A stretch of DNA of 64,000 nucleotides from Rothia gullae (GCF_024294905.1 NZ_JANCOC010000009.1:40718-104717), one strand, 5' to 3'; counted from the first letter of the stretch, positions 45,543 to 54,600 are shown. Numbers and translations: made by a program. The notes: generated by a model not told the origin, from the letters alone.

Positions 45543-45625
45543 AGACATAACGTAGACATAACTCAGACATAAACTTTTATGTCTACACATAAAAAATTTG
45601 AGTCTAGGCATAAAAATTTATGTCT
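45543..45625. repeat. Phased AGACATAA octamer array
   Basis: AGACATAA begins at 45543, 45554 and 45565, exactly 11 bp apart (one helical turn), and its reverse TTATGTCT occurs at 45577 and 45618. The inverted copies overlap the adjoining hairpin. Confidence 0.75.
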
Positions 45626-45639
45626 AGACTCAAATTTTT
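45592..45639. terminator. 23-bp hairpin
   Basis: Arms 45592-45614 and 45617-45639 pair over 23 bp with one G-T wobble. The outer ends are AAAAA and TTTTT, so it can act in both directions, after the HAD gene. Confidence 0.85.
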
Positions 45640-45694
45640 GTGTCTGATTTGTGTCTAAGTAGGGTGGCAGTTGTGTGTAACGTCCAGAAGACGC

Positions 45695-45736
45695 AAAAGC
45701 GGCCCGGATGGAAACCAATCCATCCGGGCCGCTTTT
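45695..45736. terminator. 17-bp hairpin terminator
   Basis: AAAAGCGGCCCGGATGG (45695-45711) pairs perfectly with 45720-45736, followed by TTTTT on the plus strand and, on the minus strand, TTTTGCG. It serves the uracil permease (minus) and the HAD gene. Confidence 0.92.
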
Positions 45737-45788
45737 TACATCCTACGCCTCAGGAGCACTATTCCCAACGGCGCAAGCGTAAGGAGCT

Positions 45789-47123
45789 CTAGTGTCCCTC
45801 AGTGCTCTTCTCGGGGTCGAAGGGCTCCAGCGGGTCGCCAGCAGCCTTCGTGTACTTCGCGATGAAGGTCATCAAGTGGAAAACGATCAGGGTCGTAGCG
45901 GTGCCCAGAGCAATACCTGCGAAGGACAGTTCCTCAAAGACCCAGGTGTAGTCCGCAATACCCACAATCAGCGCCACAGCGGCGGTGGTCAGGTTGATCT
46001 GGTTCGAGAAATCAACACGGTTCTCGCTCCAAATACGAACACCGAGCATACCGATCATGCCGTACAGCACGGTTGCGGCACCACCCAGAACACCCGCCGG
46101 GACGGTCGCAATAGCGGCACCGAATGCGGGGAACATGGACAGGCCGATCGCGAAGATAGCCGCCACCCAGTACGCCGCGGTGGAGTACACCTTAGTCGCA
46201 GCCATCACGCCGATGTTCTCAGCGTAGGTGGTGGTACCCGAACCGCCACCGAAACCGGCAATGGTGGTTGCCAGGCCGTCCGCCATGAGGGCGCGGCCGG
46301 AGTAGTCGTCCAGGTTGGTGTCAGTCATCAACGCAACGGACTTCACGTGGCCGATATTCTCAGCCACAAGCACCAGAATCACGGGGATGAACAGGCCGGC
46401 GAGCTCCCAGTGGAACTCGGGGGTCTGGAAGCGCGGCAGACCAATGATGCCCTGAGTCTCAACAGTCTTGTGGATGGTGGAGAAGTCCACCTCGCCGCGA
46501 ATTACCGCGGTAATGTATCCGATAATGACGCCCAGCAGGATGGACAGACGACCAATGATGCCCTTGAACAGCACCGAAATCAGCACGATAGAGCACAGGG
46601 TCACCAGTGCGGTAATCGGTGCCTTCATGAAGTTGTCCTTAGCGCTGGGTGCCAGGTTGAAGCCAATCAGCGCCACGATTGAACCGGTCACAACCGGGGG
46701 CATGAGCTTGGTCAGCCAGCCGGTGCCAGCGAACTGAACAATCAGACCGACCAGGAACAGGGCGATACCTGCCATGACAATGCCGCCGAGCGAACCCGCC
46801 GGGCCGTGCGAGGAGCCCGCAGCGGCGAGGGGTGCAATGAACGCGAAGGAAGAACCCAGGTAGGAGGGGACGCGCCCGCGAGTAATGAGCAGGAACAGGA
46901 CCGTGCCGATACCCGAGAAGAACAGGGTGGTTGCCGGCGGGAAACCGGTCAGTAGCGGCACGAGGAAGGTCGCGCCGAACATAGCAACCACGTGCTGCGC
47001 GCCGATACCGATGGTGATCGGCCATGCGAGGCGTTCGCTCGGTGCCACAACAGAACCGGGCTTGACGGTGCGGCCATCACCGTGAATCGACCAGTCAAAG
47101 CCGAGAAGTTTAGAGATGCTCAA
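45789..47123 (-). CDS. uraA: Uracil/xanthine permease (NCS2 family)
   Basis: 444 residues from TTG 47123, five bases after a perfect AGGAG; an upstream GTG at 47165 has no site. Fourteen membrane helices. NCS2 features: FGATFLVPLLTGFPPATTLF near the N-terminus, the substrate-site stretch VLVAENIGHVKSVA (Glu), and FGGGSGTTTYAENIGVMAATK, the family signature with the conserved Glu/Asn. Likely proton-coupled uracil or xanthine uptake. Serves pyrimidine salvage; pyrE lies 7 kb away. It is alone, flanked by strong hairpins. Confidence 0.9.
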   Translation of the reverse strand: MSISKLLGFDWSIHGDGRTVKPGSVVAPSERLAWPITIGIGAQHVVAMFGATFLVPLLTGFPPATTLFFSGIGTVLFLLITRGRVPSYLGSSFAFIAPLAAAGSSHGPAGSLGGIVMAGIALFLVGLIVQFAGTGWLTKLMPPVVTGSIVALIGFNLAPSAKDNFMKAPITALVTLCSIVLISVLFKGIIGRLSILLGVIIGYITAVIRGEVDFSTIHKTVETQGIIGLPRFQTPEFHWELAGLFIPVILVLVAENIGHVKSVALMTDTNLDDYSGRALMADGLATTIAGFGGGSGTTTYAENIGVMAATKVYSTAAYWVAAIFAIGLSMFPAFGAAIATVPAGVLGGAATVLYGMIGMLGVRIWSENRVDFSNQINLTTAAVALIVGIADYTWVFEELSFAGIALGTATTLIVFHLMTFIAKYTKAAGDPLEPFDPEKSTEGH

Positions 47124-47288
47124 AGGGAGCTCCTGAGGTGAATGTGGTGGTGTATAAAATTCCACATAATTCTACGCGTATGCGGGTGTGGGTCACAGCT
47201 AAACGGCTATAAATATGAGCAGGGATACGTTGAGTGGGGCATATATTCTCTTATAATGAGCCCCAAACCCCTAATATATAGCCCAGAA

Positions 47289-47340
47289 TGCATCAATACC
47301 CCGTATATGTAGTTCTAGGCATATACGGGGTATTGATGCA
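47289..47340. terminator. 21-bp perfect hairpin
   Basis: Arms 47289-47309 and 47320-47340 pair perfectly over 21 bp with a 10-nt loop, 40 bp past the stop of the acyl-CoA dehydrogenase-like gene (minus strand). Confidence 0.85.
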
Positions 47341-47380
47341 AAGAGCGAATAAAAACACTCGCTACACACAGCTCAATGGC

Positions 47381-48466
47381 TTAGAGAGCGTCACGCAGGT
47401 TCTCCAGGTGATCGTAACGTGCCAGCTCATAACGCAGGTGACCCTCAGTCGGGGACTGAACCGGCAGGAACGTCGCCTCACGCAGGCGGCGAGCCGTCGG
47501 GGACTCAGCCACGTAACCTGCGCCTCCAACAACCTGCAGCTCAAAGTGAGTAGCAATGGTCGCAAAGTGAGACACACCCAGACGCAAGCTCAGCAGGTCA
47601 CGACGCTCAGCACGCTCCGGCTCAGACGCCAGGCGAACCAGTTCCTCACGCAGGCTCTGGTACTCCGCCAGAATCAGCGGGAACTCAGGACGGAACACGC
47701 CCTGCGAGACGTCCAGGTGCTTAGCAGCCTCCTGCAGAGCACCAGCGGCAAGCCCCAGGCAGAACGACGACTGAACCAGCAGGAACGGCGCGGTCACATC
47801 GTGCAGGAATGCCTCAATATTGTCGCTGAGAACATCCTCGCTTGGAACGAAAACGTCCTCGAACTTTAGGGTGCCGGACTCGGTGCCGTTCAGCGCCAGC
47901 AGGTTGCGGTGGTAATCAATGCTCAAGCCCTCGACGTCCTGGCGGACCGTCACGATGTAGCGGTTCGGGTGGCTTTCCGGGGCGTTCTGCACAGCCACCG
48001 GAAGCACAATCACGCCGCCCGGGTACAGGTTCGACGCCCACGACACGGAACCGTTCAGCTTCAGACCGCCCTCAACGAGGGTACCCTCCACCTTGATCGG
48101 TGCCAGGCCCGAAGCCTCCTTGTACGCCGCCGCCATGGCGGTGGTGCCGCTGACGGTCGCATCCGCTAGGCCGGCGGGCAGTTCGCGGCCCACAGCGTCA
48201 AAGAACGCGATGGTGGAGCGGTGAGCCCACAGGGAGAACGCCGTGGAGGCGTCCTCGGTAGCAAGGTCGAAAGCCACCGAAACCTGGGGGACCAGGGAAC
48301 CGCCATCGCGGCCCAGGGTAATCAGGCCGTCCTGAGCGATTTCGCGCAGGTTTTCGAAAGGGGAACGCTCGCCGCGGTCAACAGCATCTGCGTGGGTTCG
48401 GGCGAGTGCGAGCACCTGCTCGCGCTGGGGGTAATCGTAGAGGGGTTCGAGAGTGAACTCGGACAT
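47381..48466 (-). CDS. Acyl-CoA dehydrogenase-like flavoprotein
   Basis: 361 residues from ATG 48466, behind TTAGGAGAAA. Acyl-CoA dehydrogenase fold: N-terminal helices, the beta-barrel core (TLVEGGLKLNGSVSWASNLY; GTLKFEDVFVPSEDVL) and a C-terminal helix bundle with FELQVVGGAGYVAES. The Gly-Gly-x-Gly-Tyr stretch marks the FAD site. The usual catalytic Glu is not obvious, as in the DszC/NcnH-type monooxygenase branch. Forms an operon with the DUF4242 gene 30 bp upstream. Substrate unknown. Confidence 0.8.
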   Translation of the reverse strand: MSEFTLEPLYDYPQREQVLALARTHADAVDRGERSPFENLREIAQDGLITLGRDGGSLVPQVSVAFDLATEDASTAFSLWAHRSTIAFFDAVGRELPAGLADATVSGTTAMAAAYKEASGLAPIKVEGTLVEGGLKLNGSVSWASNLYPGGVIVLPVAVQNAPESHPNRYIVTVRQDVEGLSIDYHRNLLALNGTESGTLKFEDVFVPSEDVLSDNIEAFLHDVTAPFLLVQSSFCLGLAAGALQEAAKHLDVSQGVFRPEFPLILAEYQSLREELVRLASEPERAERRDLLSLRLGVSHFATIATHFELQVVGGAGYVAESPTARRLREATFLPVQSPTEGHLRYELARYDHLENLRDAL

Positions 48467-48496
48467 GGGGTTTCTCCTAAGCGGTGAGCATCGCGT

Positions 48497-49021
48497 CTAT
48501 GCGTGCAGCTTGAACAGTCGGTCAATGGGGGTGCTGACGGCCTTGCGGGCGCGAATAACAGCTTCTTCGTCGGGTGCGTCGTAGAAGCAGAGGCACTTTG
48601 CGGTGTCTTCGCGAACGTAGGTGCGCAGGAAGGAAACTTCGGGAACTTCCGCGTACTTGGGGGAGTTCGCCTTCTTGCGGGTCAGGTACTGTTCCATAGT
48701 AATCTCTGCGGGGATGTCCCACTCAACCAGGTAGTCTGCGTCCTTCTTGAGCTTCTTGATGTCTTCGAGCTCTGCGCCGACCAGGCGGACTGCGTCGGGG
48801 CCTGCGACGGATGCGCGCTCACCGATTGCTGCGGCAAGGTCGGGGCCGAATGCGGTGTTCTCGGATTCGACGATGACGAAGACGATCTTGTGATCTGCGG
48901 AGACCTGGGTTTCGATGAGCTCGGCGCCGTTGGTCAGGGACGAGTTGACGGTCTCGATGAGTGCGGTTGCTTCGTCCTTGGACGGCTGTGCGGGGGTCAG
49001 TTCCACCAGGTAAAGTGCCAT
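48497..49021 (-). CDS. DUF4242 protein
   Basis: 174 residues from ATG 49021, behind GAGGAGAAAA. Two related halves are visible: residues 1-85 (ferredoxin-like, ending GAELEDIKKLKKD) and a C-terminal half with CLCFYDAPDEEAVIRARKAV and PIDRLFKL, the DUF4242 signature. Family members such as the nickel-binding SCO4226 of Streptomyces are small metal-linked proteins. First gene of a two-gene operon with the flavoprotein. Confidence 0.78.
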   Translation of the reverse strand: MALYLVELTPAQPSKDEATALIETVNSSLTNGAELIETQVSADHKIVFVIVESENTAFGPDLAAAIGERASVAGPDAVRLVGAELEDIKKLKKDADYLVEWDIPAEITMEQYLTRKKANSPKYAEVPEVSFLRTYVREDTAKCLCFYDAPDEEAVIRARKAVSTPIDRLFKLHA

Positions 49022-49241
49022 GATTTTCTCCTCGGCTAAGGGTTGAAAGGTTGTGCCGGAAGGTTTTCCGGCTCGTTCTGGATTCACCTTAGACCTGTGG
49101 TTGAGGGCTGTCTAGTAGATTTCTGTTCGTGGCTTAATGCGTCCTTTTTGACTCTATTTTCTGTCATGCGCGTTCATGCGGAGACATAAATCGTCACAGT
49201 TCCGCGCGCGGGAACCTGCCTACGGCCGCAGAATTTTCGCG

Positions 49242-49257
49242 CGGGTTATCGAACCCG
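49242..49257 (-). terminator. Hairpin after the Fic gene
   Basis: CGGGTT and AACCCG pair around ATCG, 10 bp past the Fic stop; no T-run. Weak. Confidence 0.35.
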
Positions 49258-49266
49258 ATGGCGCAT

Positions 49267-50457
49267 CTATCCGCGTCGTCCTGCTCGTGCCGCGAAGTCG
49301 TCGAGGGCGTGGTTGAGGGCGGGAACAGTCCACACTTTTTGCCCCTGAATTTTGACGCGTTCTTCACGCAGAATCTGTAGCTCCACCATGCGGTTGAGGA
49401 GGCGGTACACGCTGGCACGGGACCCCTGCGTGTGCTCCTCCATCATGTGTGCAGTGAAGGCGGGCTCGGTGCAGCACAGGTTGGCGAGGGAGTGCAGGAG
49501 AGAGGTTTTACGCTGGGCAATGGACAGCACCTCATCGCGCAGGGTTTCAATATCTTGCGCCAGGATTTCTGCGTTGGTGATTGCCTTCTGCGCGGCGTCG
49601 ATGAAGAGCTCGATGATGGGCTCAGCATCGCCTGCACGGTAGTCGGTGAGCGCCTGAATGTATCCTTTGGTGTCGTGCAACAGACCTGAGGATATAGGAA
49701 GAATGATATGCGGGGTAACTCCTCGGGCTCGCAGGAGTGAGGAAACGAGTGCGCGACCGGTTCTGCCGTTGCCGTCAGTGAAGGGGTGGATTGTCTCAAA
49801 TTGGGCGTGCGCAATCGCCGCCTGTGCGATGGGATTGATATCGCTGCGGTTCATGAAGTCTACGAGGTCTTCGAGGTCGGCGGGAACCCTCTCGTGGTGC
49901 GGTGCCACATAGTCTGCGGCCACGGGTGAATCACCCTTAATCCACACCCACTGGGTACGGATTACACCGGAGTCCTGCTGCAGGCCGCGAGTCAGTTCGC
50001 GGTGCATCGCCAGGATGTTGTCGATGCTAATGTTTTCTGCGGTGTCCAAAGCTGTGCGCATCGCGTAAACATTGCGTGCCACCAGCTGGGCGTTAATGCC
50101 CACTTTCGACCCGCTTGCACCCAGGACAGCCAGTGAGAGCCTGCGTGCGCTAACGGTGAGGTTTTCAATCTGTGAGCTGGAGGCGGATTCGCCGCGCAGA
50201 AGAACCGCGGAGAAGGGGATGCCGCCGATGTGGTGGAGCCGCTCATCGAAGCGGGTTATTGCGGTGGCGTTCTCTTGGAGGCGCGCTCGCAGTGCGGGGC
50301 TGAGTTCGACGTTGAGTGCGGCAATGGAGGCGGGTACGGCGCTGGAGAAGGTGCCGGAGTTGCGGCGCGTTGCGCGTCGGGAGGCGAGGGCATCGCGGTG
50401 AACCCAGGGGGTTTGCGGCTCCCATGTGAGAGCGGGCCAGGTGATGGCTGAGGGCAT
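49267..50457 (-). CDS. Fic-family protein (probable AMP transferase)
   Basis: 396 residues; start ATG 50457 follows a rich GGAGGAGG site. The Fic active site HPFTDGNGRTGR is intact (catalytic His, Asp/Glu, Gly-rich anion hole). The inhibitory helix motif S/T-x3-E-G/N is present upstream as SSQIEN, placing it in class II with the inhibitory helix N-terminal to the Fic core. A C-terminal winged-helix-like region follows (SRASVYRLLNRMVELQILRE). Probably transfers AMP to a protein target, kept off by the inhibitory helix. It sits just after a cluster of AT-rich palindromes that may control it. Confidence 0.9.
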   Translation of the reverse strand: MPSAITWPALTWEPQTPWVHRDALASRRATRRNSGTFSSAVPASIAALNVELSPALRARLQENATAITRFDERLHHIGGIPFSAVLLRGESASSSQIENLTVSARRLSLAVLGASGSKVGINAQLVARNVYAMRTALDTAENISIDNILAMHRELTRGLQQDSGVIRTQWVWIKGDSPVAADYVAPHHERVPADLEDLVDFMNRSDINPIAQAAIAHAQFETIHPFTDGNGRTGRALVSSLLRARGVTPHIILPISSGLLHDTKGYIQALTDYRAGDAEPIIELFIDAAQKAITNAEILAQDIETLRDEVLSIAQRKTSLLHSLANLCCTEPAFTAHMMEEHTQGSRASVYRLLNRMVELQILREERVKIQGQKVWTVPALNHALDDFAARAGRRG

Positions 50458-50511
50458 GGTTCCTCCTCCCTCCTCCTCTTCATCGGTGTCGTCTTGCTGG
50501 TCGTATGGGGG

Positions 50512-50590
50512 GTCTTAATAAGACAATACACTTCGATTTTCTTATTAAGGCGCTTAATAAGAAAATCCGCGCGGATTTTCTCATTAAGGA
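50512..50590. promoter_or_regulatory. CTTAATAAG-type palindrome cluster
   Basis: CTTAATAAG-like units occur at 50514, 50541 (as CTTATTAAG) and 50553, with CTCATTAAG at 50579. Units 2 and 3 form a 15-bp perfect inverted repeat (50535-50549 with 50553-50567). A separate 20-bp palindrome centred on CCGCGCGG spans 50561-50580. Together they lie 55-130 bp upstream of the Fic start. Confidence 0.65.
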
Positions 50591-50685
50591 AAACGCCCCG
50601 AATACCCCTAAACCCGCCCCTCCTGAACCTCCCTTCAATATTCCGGCGCTCCGGCTGCCGGGGGCATACACCAGTGCGTACAGCA

Positions 50686-50725
50686 AGGGCCCCGAACCCT
50701 TGGTAATTCAAGGATTCGGGGCCCT
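50686..50725 (-). terminator. Terminator of the peptide transporter gene
   Basis: AGGGCCCCGAA (50686-50696) pairs with TTCGGGGCCCT (50715-50725), extended inward by CCTTG/CAAGG. It follows the POT gene (minus). Confidence 0.85.
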
Positions 50726-50802
50726 AACCTATATACGCTCGCCTATACACGCTCACGCCGCCTGAAACAGCGAGTCAGCAGCGCAGGCAAGTAACTTTGT
50801 GG

Positions 50803-52263
50803 CTACTTCACGCCGCGCATCATCTTCTGAACCGGCTTGTGCACCAGGAACAGCAGCACACCGGTCGCGATGGTGATAATGCCCATCCAGGTGAAGTAGG
50901 GAACTTCAGTTTCCATGCTGTAGAACTGGGCCAGCCAGCCGGAAAGCACGGTACCCATTGCCACGGAGGTGAAGTACAGCGCCATCATGTTCACGCGGTG
51001 CGCCTTCGGTGCGAGCTTGGTCGCCAGCGAAATACCCACCGGGGAAATAATCAGCTCGGCGATAGTGCAGACGAACAGGATCAGCACAATCCAGCCGACG
51101 TTTACGCTCTGAACGCCCGCCTGAGCAAGGAAGATCCAGAACGCCAGGCCAATAATAATCAGCGCTGCGGAGAACTTCACGGTGGTCACCGGCTGACGCT
51201 CACCCCACTTGGTCCACAGGGCGGAGAACAGCATGCCGAAGATAATGATGAAGATCGGGTTGATGGAGTTGACCAGGTTCGGGCTCAGCTCCATGCCCAG
51301 AATGTTCCAGTTCAGGCGCTCATCCGAGTACACCGCCATGACGGTGAACTGCTGCTGGTACAGTGCCCAGAACACGGAGTTTGCAATCCACAGGGGGATG
51401 AATGCGGTGACGCGGGAACGCTCATCAGCGGTGACGTCCTTGGCGCTCAGCAGCTGAGCAAACAGGGCGATAGCGCCGATGAAGATAAAGCCCATGACCC
51501 AGTTCTTGAGGTTGTCTGCGGTCATCAGGCCGGTCGCCAGCAGGATACCGAGAACGACCACGATGCCGACCAGTGCCAGGTAGAAGTTACGCTTCTGGGT
51601 GCTGGTGAAGGGGGTTGCCACATGGTGTACGGAGGCGGGCAGGTTCTTGCGGGTCAGCGAGTACTGAATCAGGCCTGCAGCCATACCGACAGCGGCCAGT
51701 GCGAAGCCGAGGTGGAAACCGCCGACGCTCCAACCCCAACCGGTCAGGATAGGGCCAATCAGTGCACCGGTGTTCACGCCGATGTAGAAGATGGTGAAGC
51801 CTGCGTCACGGCGGTGGTCGTTATCTGCGTAGAGGGAGCCGACCAGCACGGAGGCGTTACTCTTCAAACCACCGGAGCCGATAGCGACCAGCAGCAGACC
51901 AAGCACCACGCCCGGCACGCCGGGGATGAGGGAGAGGGAGATGTGACCCGCCATGATGCCGATAGCGGAGTAGAAGAGGGTACGCTCGGGGCCGAGGAGG
52001 CGGTCACCGAGGATGCCGCCAAGAATTGCCATGAGGTACACGATTGCACCGTACGCACCGATAACACCGGTGGCGAGGGTCTGGTCGAGACCCAGGCCGC
52101 CCTTGTCGGCGGTGTAGTACAGGTAGTAGATCATGATGCCCTGCATGCCGTAGAAGGAGAAGCGCTCCCACATTTCTACGGTGAACAGGTTCGCGAGCAT
52201 GCGCGGGTGGCCGAAGAAGGTCTTGGTTTCCTTGGGTTCGGCACCTGTGATGGTGTGAGACAT
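50803..52263 (-). CDS. dtpT: POT-family oligopeptide:H+ symporter
   Basis: 486 residues, about fourteen membrane helices. POT hallmarks: EMWERFSFYGMQGIMIYYL with the ExxERFxYYG-type motif in helix 1, GGILGDRLLGPERT after helix 2, FTIFYIGVNTGALIGP in helix 5, and WALYQQQFTVMAVY with helix-7 Gln/Tyr residues. Imports di- and tripeptides with protons. It stands alone; start ATG 52263 has only a weak Shine-Dalgarno. Confidence 0.93.
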   Translation of the reverse strand: MSHTITGAEPKETKTFFGHPRMLANLFTVEMWERFSFYGMQGIMIYYLYYTADKGGLGLDQTLATGVIGAYGAIVYLMAILGGILGDRLLGPERTLFYSAIGIMAGHISLSLIPGVPGVVLGLLLVAIGSGGLKSNASVLVGSLYADNDHRRDAGFTIFYIGVNTGALIGPILTGWGWSVGGFHLGFALAAVGMAAGLIQYSLTRKNLPASVHHVATPFTSTQKRNFYLALVGIVVVLGILLATGLMTADNLKNWVMGFIFIGAIALFAQLLSAKDVTADERSRVTAFIPLWIANSVFWALYQQQFTVMAVYSDERLNWNILGMELSPNLVNSINPIFIIIFGMLFSALWTKWGERQPVTTVKFSAALIIIGLAFWIFLAQAGVQSVNVGWIVLILFVCTIAELIISPVGISLATKLAPKAHRVNMMALYFTSVAMGTVLSGWLAQFYSMETEVPYFTWMGIITIATGVLLFLVHKPVQKMMRGVK

Positions 52264-52573
52264 GGTGGTAATTCTTTTCTGTGCAAGCCCGGGGTTCTGT
52301 GTGACCCGGGCAATATGTGTTTAAGTCTATACCCTTATGGGTGCATATGTATACATGTGATGTTCATATATTTCAAAGATTGAACTATCAACCAGTGCAT
52401 GAAAAACCATTTCGATTTTTTCGTATGCACCATTTTCGAATCTCACAAACCCCCAAATACCGGGCTAGATGCGCCCCACACCCCCAAAGCGATAGAGTGG
52501 AACCACAACTATGCCCACCCGGCACCCCACCGTGCCGACCGGCTCGTCCTCATTCAATTCAAAGGAGAACCCC
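52264..52573. other. Divergent gap before the rhodanese gene
   Basis: 310 bp between divergent dtpT and rhodanese genes; AT-rich between 52310 and 52440, presumably with both promoters. No gene seen. Confidence 0.4.
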
Positions 52574-52906
52574 ATGACTGCTGTACCCCAGGTCGACCCC
52601 CGCGACGTTCCCGCAGGCGCAACCATCATCGACGTGCGTGAAGACTACGAGTGGGAGGGCGGCCACGCCACCGGCGCCAAGCACATCACCCTCGGCACCA
52701 TCGCTGAGCGTCTGGCAGAACTGCCCGCACCCGGCGAAGACTTCTACGTCATCTGTCACGGCGGCGGCCGTTCGAACCGCGCGGCAACCTTCCTGCGCGA
52801 GCACGGCTACGCCGCACACAACATTGCGGGCGGCACCAGCGCGTGGTTCGCTGCCGGTCTGCCGATGACCAGCGAAAACGGCGAAGCACCCGCAGTCGTT
52901 CACTAA
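52574..52906 (+). CDS. Single-domain rhodanese
   Basis: 110 residues from ATG 52574, behind AAAGGAG. Rhodanese fold with TIIDVREDYEWEGGHATGA at the start and the active loop VICHGGGRSNRAATFL, whose Cys is followed by a six-residue loop as in single-domain sulfurtransferases such as GlpE. Moves sulfur from thiosulfate or persulfide to an acceptor. Precedes pabB by 28 bp. Confidence 0.9.
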   Translation: MTAVPQVDPRDVPAGATIIDVREDYEWEGGHATGAKHITLGTIAERLAELPAPGEDFYVICHGGGRSNRAATFLREHGYAAHNIAGGTSAWFAAGLPMTSENGEAPAVVH

Positions 52907-52933
52907 ACCAACGGTTCGCCTGCACGCCATACA

Positions 52934-54535
52934 ATGGAGTCCGTGACTGAAACTTCCGCGGACCGTATTTTTACCCCGAACGCTCCCGCTTCTGCGTCCC
53001 CTCATGCCCTGCAGAGTATTCTGCAGAGCATCCCGTGGGATGCGCAGACGCGGGAGCTTGCCGTGCGCCCGCTGCCTTTCGCGGTGAACTGCGAGGAGGC
53101 ATACCCGCTGCTGACCGGTGGCGCCGAGTATTCCTTCTGGCTGGATTCGGCGCGCGAGGAGTCGCCCATGTCGGTCGCCTCGTATGTGGGTGTGGTCCCG
53201 GTGCAACTGTCGCCCCTGCGCGTGGATTCGGTGCGTACGGCGGCTGAGTCTGGCGGGGAAGACCCCTTCGTCCAGCTGGAGGCGGCGCTCGCCTGCGCCC
53301 CGCGCGTGCACCCGGATACCGCGGCGGCAACCGGGCTGCCCGCGGGTTTGCGTGGCGGTTACGTGGGCTATTTCGGCTATGAGGCGCGTGCCGCTATGGG
53401 CATGGAGCACGACCACCCGGTGCCGGGCTATCTGCCGGCGCATGAGGCGCCGACCCCGGATTCTCTGTGGTTGCCGGCGGTCCGCTACCTGGTGCATGAG
53501 CATGCCCGCCCGGGGGCTGCGGCGTGTAGCTGGCTGGTGGGCGATGAGTTGTGGTGTGAGGCGGCGGAGCGGTTGCTGAGCGAGGCCCTGACTCCGGTGC
53601 TGAGCGTGGCGCTGACTCCGGCGGGGGAGCGCGCCTCCGAAAATACTCCTGACAACGCCCCTGATAGTGCCCCTGAGCTCGCCGAGCTGCTGCTCTTCCC
53701 GGCACCCGCCGCAGAAGCCTACATGGACGCCGTTCGTGCTAGTCAGCACGAAATTTACGAGGGTAACAGCTACGAGGTGTGCCTGACCGCGCAGACGAAC
53801 GCACGCATCCAGAATCCGAGCCCGGAGCTTTTCTTTGAGCTGTACCGCCGCCAGCGCACCCACAATGCGGCACCCTATGCGGCGTATCTGCGGTGCGGTG
53901 ATTTTTCGGTGCTTTCTTCTTCGCCGGAGCGTTTTTTGAGCGTGGATACGCACCGCAACGCCCAGACGAAGCCGATTAAGGGTACGGTGCCGCGCGGCGC
54001 CACCCCGGAAGAAGATGCCGCAGCGGCGGCATGGTTGCGTACCGATGAGAAGACCCGCGCCGAAAACCTCATGATCGTGGATTTGCTGCGTAATGACCTG
54101 TCCACGGTGTCTGACCCGGCGTCTGTGCGCGTGCCCGTGCTTATGGGCGTGGAGAGCTATTCGACGGTGCATCAGCTGGTGTCTACGGTCAGTTCGCGTC
54201 TGCGTGAGGGTGTGAGCGCGGTGGCTGCCGCGCGGGCGTGCTTCCCGGGTGGTTCGATGACGGGTGCGCCGAAGCCTTCGACCATGCAGATTATTGAGCG
54301 CCTGGAGGGTCGCGCTCGCGGCGTGTATTCGGGTGCTCTGGGCTTTGTGTCGGCGGATGGTTCGGCGAACCTGTCGATTGTAATTCGTACGCTCGTGGCG
54401 CACGATGAGGGCACGGTGACTCTTGCCGCCGGTGGCGCGGTGGTTGCTGATTCGGATCCTGCCGCCGAGTATGAGGAGATGCTGACGAAGTTGCGTGCTG
54501 CGTTGCCGCCGTCGGTGGGTCGCGTGGTGGAATAA
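52934..54535 (+). CDS. pabB: Aminodeoxychorismate synthase component I
   Basis: 533 residues. Chorismate-binding enzyme: LRGGYVGYFGYEARA in the N-terminal domain; ISVYEGNSYEVCLTAQ-like entry read as HEIYEGNSYEVCLT; SSSPERFLSVD; TKPIKGTVPRGA, where the Lys of PIKGT marks ADC synthase rather than anthranilate synthase (PIAGT); FPGGSMTGAPKPSTM; and SGALGFVSADGSANLSIVIRT. Makes 4-amino-4-deoxychorismate for folate with an amidotransferase subunit (PabA) not seen here. An Ala/Ser/Pro-rich N-terminus of about 25 residues is unusual. GTG 52943 is an alternative start. Confidence 0.93.
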   Translation: MESVTETSADRIFTPNAPASASPHALQSILQSIPWDAQTRELAVRPLPFAVNCEEAYPLLTGGAEYSFWLDSAREESPMSVASYVGVVPVQLSPLRVDSVRTAAESGGEDPFVQLEAALACAPRVHPDTAAATGLPAGLRGGYVGYFGYEARAAMGMEHDHPVPGYLPAHEAPTPDSLWLPAVRYLVHEHARPGAAACSWLVGDELWCEAAERLLSEALTPVLSVALTPAGERASENTPDNAPDSAPELAELLLFPAPAAEAYMDAVRASQHEIYEGNSYEVCLTAQTNARIQNPSPELFFELYRRQRTHNAAPYAAYLRCGDFSVLSSSPERFLSVDTHRNAQTKPIKGTVPRGATPEEDAAAAAWLRTDEKTRAENLMIVDLLRNDLSTVSDPASVRVPVLMGVESYSTVHQLVSTVSSRLREGVSAVAAARACFPGGSMTGAPKPSTMQIIERLEGRARGVYSGALGFVSADGSANLSIVIRTLVAHDEGTVTLAAGGAVVADSDPAAEYEEMLTKLRAALPPSVGRVVE

Positions 54536-54600
54536 CCTAGCGCTGGAATAGTGCAGGGAATAGCCTGCGCCGCCTGCACGTGAGCCGCTACACTTGAACT

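Larger units (their letters stand above)
45468..45788. other. Repeat- and hairpin-rich intergenic region
   Basis: 321 bp between convergent genes. Contents: two copies of CTAGCTATCCAGC (45478, 45506), three phased AGACATAA copies with inverted copies (45543-45625), a 23-bp hairpin (45592-45639) and a 17-bp hairpin (45695-45736). No gene seen. Confidence 0.7.
50458..50802. other. Palindrome cluster upstream of the Fic gene
   Basis: 345 bp between Fic and the peptide transporter; contains AT-rich palindromes (50505-50590) and the transporter's terminator (50686-50725). No gene is supported. Confidence 0.6.

Noticed and set aside
50480..50765. Short frames with repeated RKSARIF-like residues near fic
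   Set aside because: The repeats come from the palindromic DNA, not from a protein.
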